A stretch of 64,000 bases of DNA from Bradysia coprophila (lineage: Eukaryota; Arthropoda; Insecta; Diptera; Sciaridae): NCBI RefSeq assembly GCF_014529535.1, contig NW_023503456.1, positions 248,001-312,000 of the forward strand, written 5' to 3'. Shown here piece after piece: positions 60,321 through 64,000 of the stretch. The translations under genes and the position numbers were made by a program. The notes below the pieces were generated by a model that had not been told where the DNA came from, ran no database searches, and was given only the letters and a program-made list of their open reading frames with translations. The first letter of the stretch is position 1. The number at the start of each line of letters is the position of its first letter.

Positions 60321-61327
60321 TGGGCTAAATTGCAGTTTAGTGGAACAACTCCGATTTGGTCTAAAGTGGTGGGGATCGACGCGGGGAGGTTCCCTGATGA
60401 CGAAAAACCACTTTTTGGGGCGCGGAAGCCCCTCCCTGAGTCACCAGGGCCCTCCAAAGTTTCCTTTTTTTTATTGAATTTTCGGTATTTTTTTTGGGGA
60501 ATCGACAACCTGATAACGGAATAAGAAAATTTGGGGCGCGAAAGCCCCTTACTTAGCCACCAGGGCCCTCCTTGGTCGGTACAACTAAAAATAAAACTTC
60601 ATTTTCCTTGTACAAAATGACGACTTCTAAAAATTAAACTTCATTGTACGAAATAAAGACGACAACACTGTCCGTAGTAAAAAACTTCATTTTTCTTGAA
60701 CGAAATGACGACGACTACAAACACGTAAGGAACTAAACAAAAACTTCTTTTTACTGGTTAGGAACTCCTTAGTACTTCTTCGCCGGGTACTTAGCTAAAT
60801 ACATGTTTCTCAAAAAATGTAGATACAACCATTGGGACCCTTTCCTACAATTTCTTCGATTTGCGGGACAAGTTTACGACGCCACAAAAACACAAGACGA
60901 AGACTACAAAGACCCTACTGTTGCATCCGACGCAGACTGAGAAGAAGAATACATTGACTGCATCTAAATAAAAATTATACATACAAACTAATAAAAGAAA
61001 AAAAAGAAAAAAAAGAAAAGAAAGAAAAGAAAAAAAAACAAAAGAAAAAACCAAATTAACTAACTACGGAGGGCCCTGGTGGCTTAGTAAGGGGCTTCCG
61101 CGCTCCAAAAAGTGGTTTTTCGTCATCAGGTGACCTACTGTTGTCGATTCCATAAAAAAAAATACCGAAAATTCAATAAAAAAGGAAAGTTTGGAGGGCC
61201 CTGGTGACTCAGGGAGGGGCTTCCGCGCCCCAAAAAGTGGTTTTTCGTCATCAGGGAACCTCCCCGCGTCGATCCCCACCACTTTCGACCAAATCGGAGT
61301 CGTTCCACTAAACTACAATTTTGCCCT
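60321..61327. mobile_element. 1-kb foldback element with GC-rich arms
   Basis: Left arm (60321-60500) and right arm (61140-61327) are reverse complements: GTTTAGTGGAAC, GTGGTGGGGATCGACGCGGG, CCACTTTTTGGGGCGCGGAA and CCAGGGCCCTCCAAA. Each arm is followed inward by a second, shorter version of GCCCCTTACTTAGCCACCAG / complement (60535-60575 and 61064-61110). The loop is A/G-rich on the plus strand (60980-61050). No transposase. Confidence 0.85.
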
Positions 61328-61374
61328 GCTTTGAAAGAAGAACCTTTAGATATCGATATGTGGACCATTACATG

Positions 61375-61717
61375 AAGCAGATGGTTGGAGAAGACGAACG
61401 AATATGGAATTGTCTGAAATTTTTGGGAGGAATTTCATCACAGCTGCAGTAAAATCAGCGACCCTCCGATGGGTGAAACATATGGATGAATGATGACCGA
61501 ACCGAACTGCCAAGAAAGCCCTCGACGGGAAATTTGAAGGACGTAGACCGAGAGGACGACCACGGAGGAGATGGATAGACTGTGTAGTCGAAGATACTAG
61601 ATCGTTGAGTGTCGCGGATTGGCGAAGTCTGGCCGAGGACAGTAACGAGTGGAGGTAGTTAGTATAGTCAGCCAAAACCCGCTTGGATTGACAGAGGATG
61701 CGAAGTAAGTAAGTAAT
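61375..61717 (+). mobile_element. 3' end of another non-LTR retrotransposon, degenerate
   Basis: A frame with stops reads RWVKHMDE, then GRRPRGRPRRRW and VADWRSLAEDSNEWR, the usual last domain of several LINE ORF2 proteins. It ends in AAGTAAGTAAGTAA (about 61703-61717). No target duplication found; the left limit is uncertain. Confidence 0.65.
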
Positions 61718-62290
61718 CATTAAAACCATTAAAAACATATAAGCTAACGTCGACCCGCACGAAACGCCTAACAGCATCAAAAGCCTTAAACGTGAAACTC
61801 TTCATCTCTCTCACTTCATTTTCTTCTCTGATGAGAAACTGTTTGCCCCTTAAAATCACTTACATTGCCCACTATTTTTCTTGTTATCTTGCACAAAAAA
61901 ATTGCCGGAGGCAATATCGACAGCCCCGTACGAATTCAAATTTCATAAATTCCTATTTAAACAGCTATATATACCGCTATATTTACCTATATTTCACTAA
62001 AAAAATTCAAAATTTACTAAAGATATTGGCAAAAACCACCAACTTCACTGTACGGTCGAGTAGCCGGATATGAGCTCACTCATCCAAGGGACCTAACTCA
62101 TGTACCGGTGAACCGAATTTTATAAACTTTTTTTTCCTGTTTATTACGGTCAATACATATGTAGAAAAAGGAAAGTAGTCGAAAACCGTTCAAATTTGGC
62201 CGACCTACATGCAAAAAAAAAGCAAAAAGGTAGAGTGAAATTTGCTGCACGAGCGAAGCGAGTAATGTTATGTTAACTTTTCGCATATCA
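61718..62290 (-). mobile_element. Terminal-hairpin repeat family, copy D (partial, reverse)
   Basis: Reverse-strand match to copy A: hairpin ATTGCCGGAGGCAAT (61901-61915), GACAGCCCCGTACGAATT, TATAGCTGTTTAAATAGG (reversed) and the region around 62040-62290. It lacks the first hairpin, so it is truncated at that end. It abuts the LINE remnant. Confidence 0.7.
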
Positions 62291-63985
62291 ATAGTACATT
62301 ACGTCCTTGTTTGGAGATTGTTATTTTGCCGAGAGGGAGGTTAGTATCCAGAGCTGAAGGCGGGAGATTTTTATGTTGCCGAGAGGTACAATTAAGGTAT
62401 TTTACTTGCGAAGCCCTGCTAAAATGAAAATTATCGCAAGTGTCAACGGTATTGAAAAACTCGTGTAAAATTGTAAAATAGTAGTCTGAACATGTAACTT
62501 TATCTAAAATCTACTTTTCGCCTTTTTGGCCGCAGTTATGTAAACAACACTAGTTATGACCATCGATATAATAAAATGTAGATAATGAGACACGAAGAAC
62601 GAAATTTCCGAAATATAGCACACATACAAGTGCACACATACATTCATGTGATCTTTCCGACGATTTTCCAAAATTTGATGGGTTGAGATACATTGTGAAA
62701 AATCAACTCCATTTCTTTCTGTGATAGTGGCGAGTGTGGTATCCATGGATGGTGCTTGATCTCAGCTACAAAACTCCGGGTTAGAGCTTCCTGCTGCTGA
62801 CTTTCACACACGCCCAAAACCCTTCAAAAAATTCAGTTTTTTCGAGGTTTTTTACTTGTTGCGGCGGTTGGGTGGGCCGGACATCGGCGTTTGTTGGTCA
62901 ACAATATTCACCTCATTGACCATAAAGGTACGAGCCATGACAGCCCAACAAGATTTTTTCTGGAAAAAATGTTGTTCCACGAAATTTTCAGAATGGAACC
63001 ATGGAACCATTCATTTGAGCCATACCTCGTTTGGATCGCCGTCGGCTTGAAATTCGAAGTTTTTGCGAATTGACTCTTAAGTTCCTGAATTAAGTGCGGA
63101 TTCTGATTTGAAAGATGTATAAAACGAAAAAAAAACAAATATAGAGAGAGATAGTGAGAGAGTTACCGCTTACAATTCAATTTTTATGGTTTCGCTACAC
63201 TTTCGGCGTGTGATTTTGTACCTTCAGAGAACTGTAACGGCACATGAGTATAGAGGCAATAACGGCTCTTTTGCTAGGACCCCAACTACAACTAATTAAT
63301 ATTGTCGATCTGAACTTGTTTTTACTGATGACCACGAATTTTTATGGTTTTATGGTTTGCAAAAATATGTAAAATTGATTCGAGTTTTTTTTTGTCTTGG
63401 AAATTTCTGATATCAGACAACTGCTTCGCGGGATAAACAACCAGATCTGTAGTGCTATCATAATACTGCAATTTAACATTGTGATACCAGTAGATAATTA
63501 GATGAACATAGACTGACATTGCACCAGCAATAAAATAATAAATTAATTTTCTAAATTGAAATAGCTACCCGTGATTTCAGGTATATCAATGAGCCCGTAC
63601 AGCAATTTTATCAAAAACCAGTGAGCAATAAACAGTTTACGATTTTAGACATTTCAACCCATAAATCAAGCGTTTATTTAATAAGCAAATTGATGTGATA
63701 ATTCACTGAAATCTCTCGCATTCATTACTTATGTAACGTAAAATTATTTACCTGCTAAGTCATGGTAAACATTAAAGTTAATTTTATTCGAAATACCATC
63801 ATCGTGATGACCCGCATTCGTATAGATTTTCTGTATATGAGATGACTATTTTAATGCCTATTTCACTATTATAGTGAGATTAATTTCATATTCGGATTTT
63901 TTTCCGATTTTGTTTTCAATAAAAAAGAGAAAATTGAAATTGAGTGGTTTGAAGACGGAAAGAAAAAATCAATCGAAAAGTAACA
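62291..63985. other. Intergenic with a possible gene fragment
   Basis: Minus-strand 62856-62959 is an open segment with a good acceptor (TTTTTTCCAG) and a donor, next to another open segment at 62640-62805. See findings. No family recognised, so it is not called as a gene. A GA run lies near 63140. Confidence 0.3.
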
Positions 63986-63990
63986 TTTTT

Positions 63991-64000
63991 AGCCCCGTAC
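63991..64000 (+). mobile_element. Start of another terminal-hairpin element (copy E), cut by the window
   Basis: TTTTTAGCCCCGTAC at the last bases equals the first bases of copies B and C, with the same preceding T-tract. Confidence 0.6.

Noticed and set aside
60845..61054. Phe-rich 69-codon frame
   Set aside because: Reads the A/G-rich loop of the foldback element backwards.
1..64000. tRNA genes and CRISPR-like arrays
   Set aside because: No B-box-like GGTTCGANTCC words or cloverleaf were noticed by eye, and the tandem repeats seen have no spacer structure. A tRNAscan run would settle the first point.

Overview
The window looks like nuclear DNA of an insect, most probably a dipteran. It is AT-rich, the genes are split by short introns (many of 59-77 nt) with GT..AG borders, and the gene set is of insect type: an epsilon/delta-class glutathione S-transferase, a DUF1091 secreted protein and a cysteine-rich metallothionein. 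The palindromic repeat families remind me of a lower fly such as a fungus gnat, but the sequence alone does not prove it.

Six genes can be supported, five of them only after joining exons. Minus strand 1-2758: the N-terminal part of an EDEM-type ER mannosidase running off the left edge. Plus strand 6344-7371: a two-exon metallothionein with a recognisable core promoter. Minus strand 9925-10307: a small secreted pre-pro-peptide of unknown role. Plus strand 16810-17641: a complete GST in three exons. Minus strand 22142-23186: a complete four-exon DUF1091 secreted protein. Minus strand 37904-42707: a complete three-exon family-92 glycosyltransferase. These genes do not form an operon or an obvious pathway. 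Most have housekeeping, detoxification or secretory roles and lie as islands in repeats.

The rest is mostly mobile DNA. There is a nearly full-length RTE-type LINE (24957-27968, one in-frame stop), two almost identical 5'-truncated copies with clear target-site duplications (14211-14932 and 18868-19599) and one old copy inside the glycosyltransferase intron (39850-40465). There are two hAT-like non-autonomous elements with 8-bp duplications (11804-13800 and 30726-31277), a TTAA-flanked palindrome made of ACCCGAA words (15039-15590), fragments of at least three other non-LTR elements, and many foldback palindromes.

The most unusual feature is a dispersed family that starts with a hairpin (AGCCCC..GGGGCT) and carries a second hairpin (ATTGC..GCAAT) near its other end. 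It is present at 12188, 18796, 32591, about 62290 (reverse) and at the right edge. Both stems vary between copies, and the changes are compensatory. From 42.7 kb to 64 kb I find no convincing gene, only MITE clusters, foldbacks, LINE remnants and AT-rich sequence.
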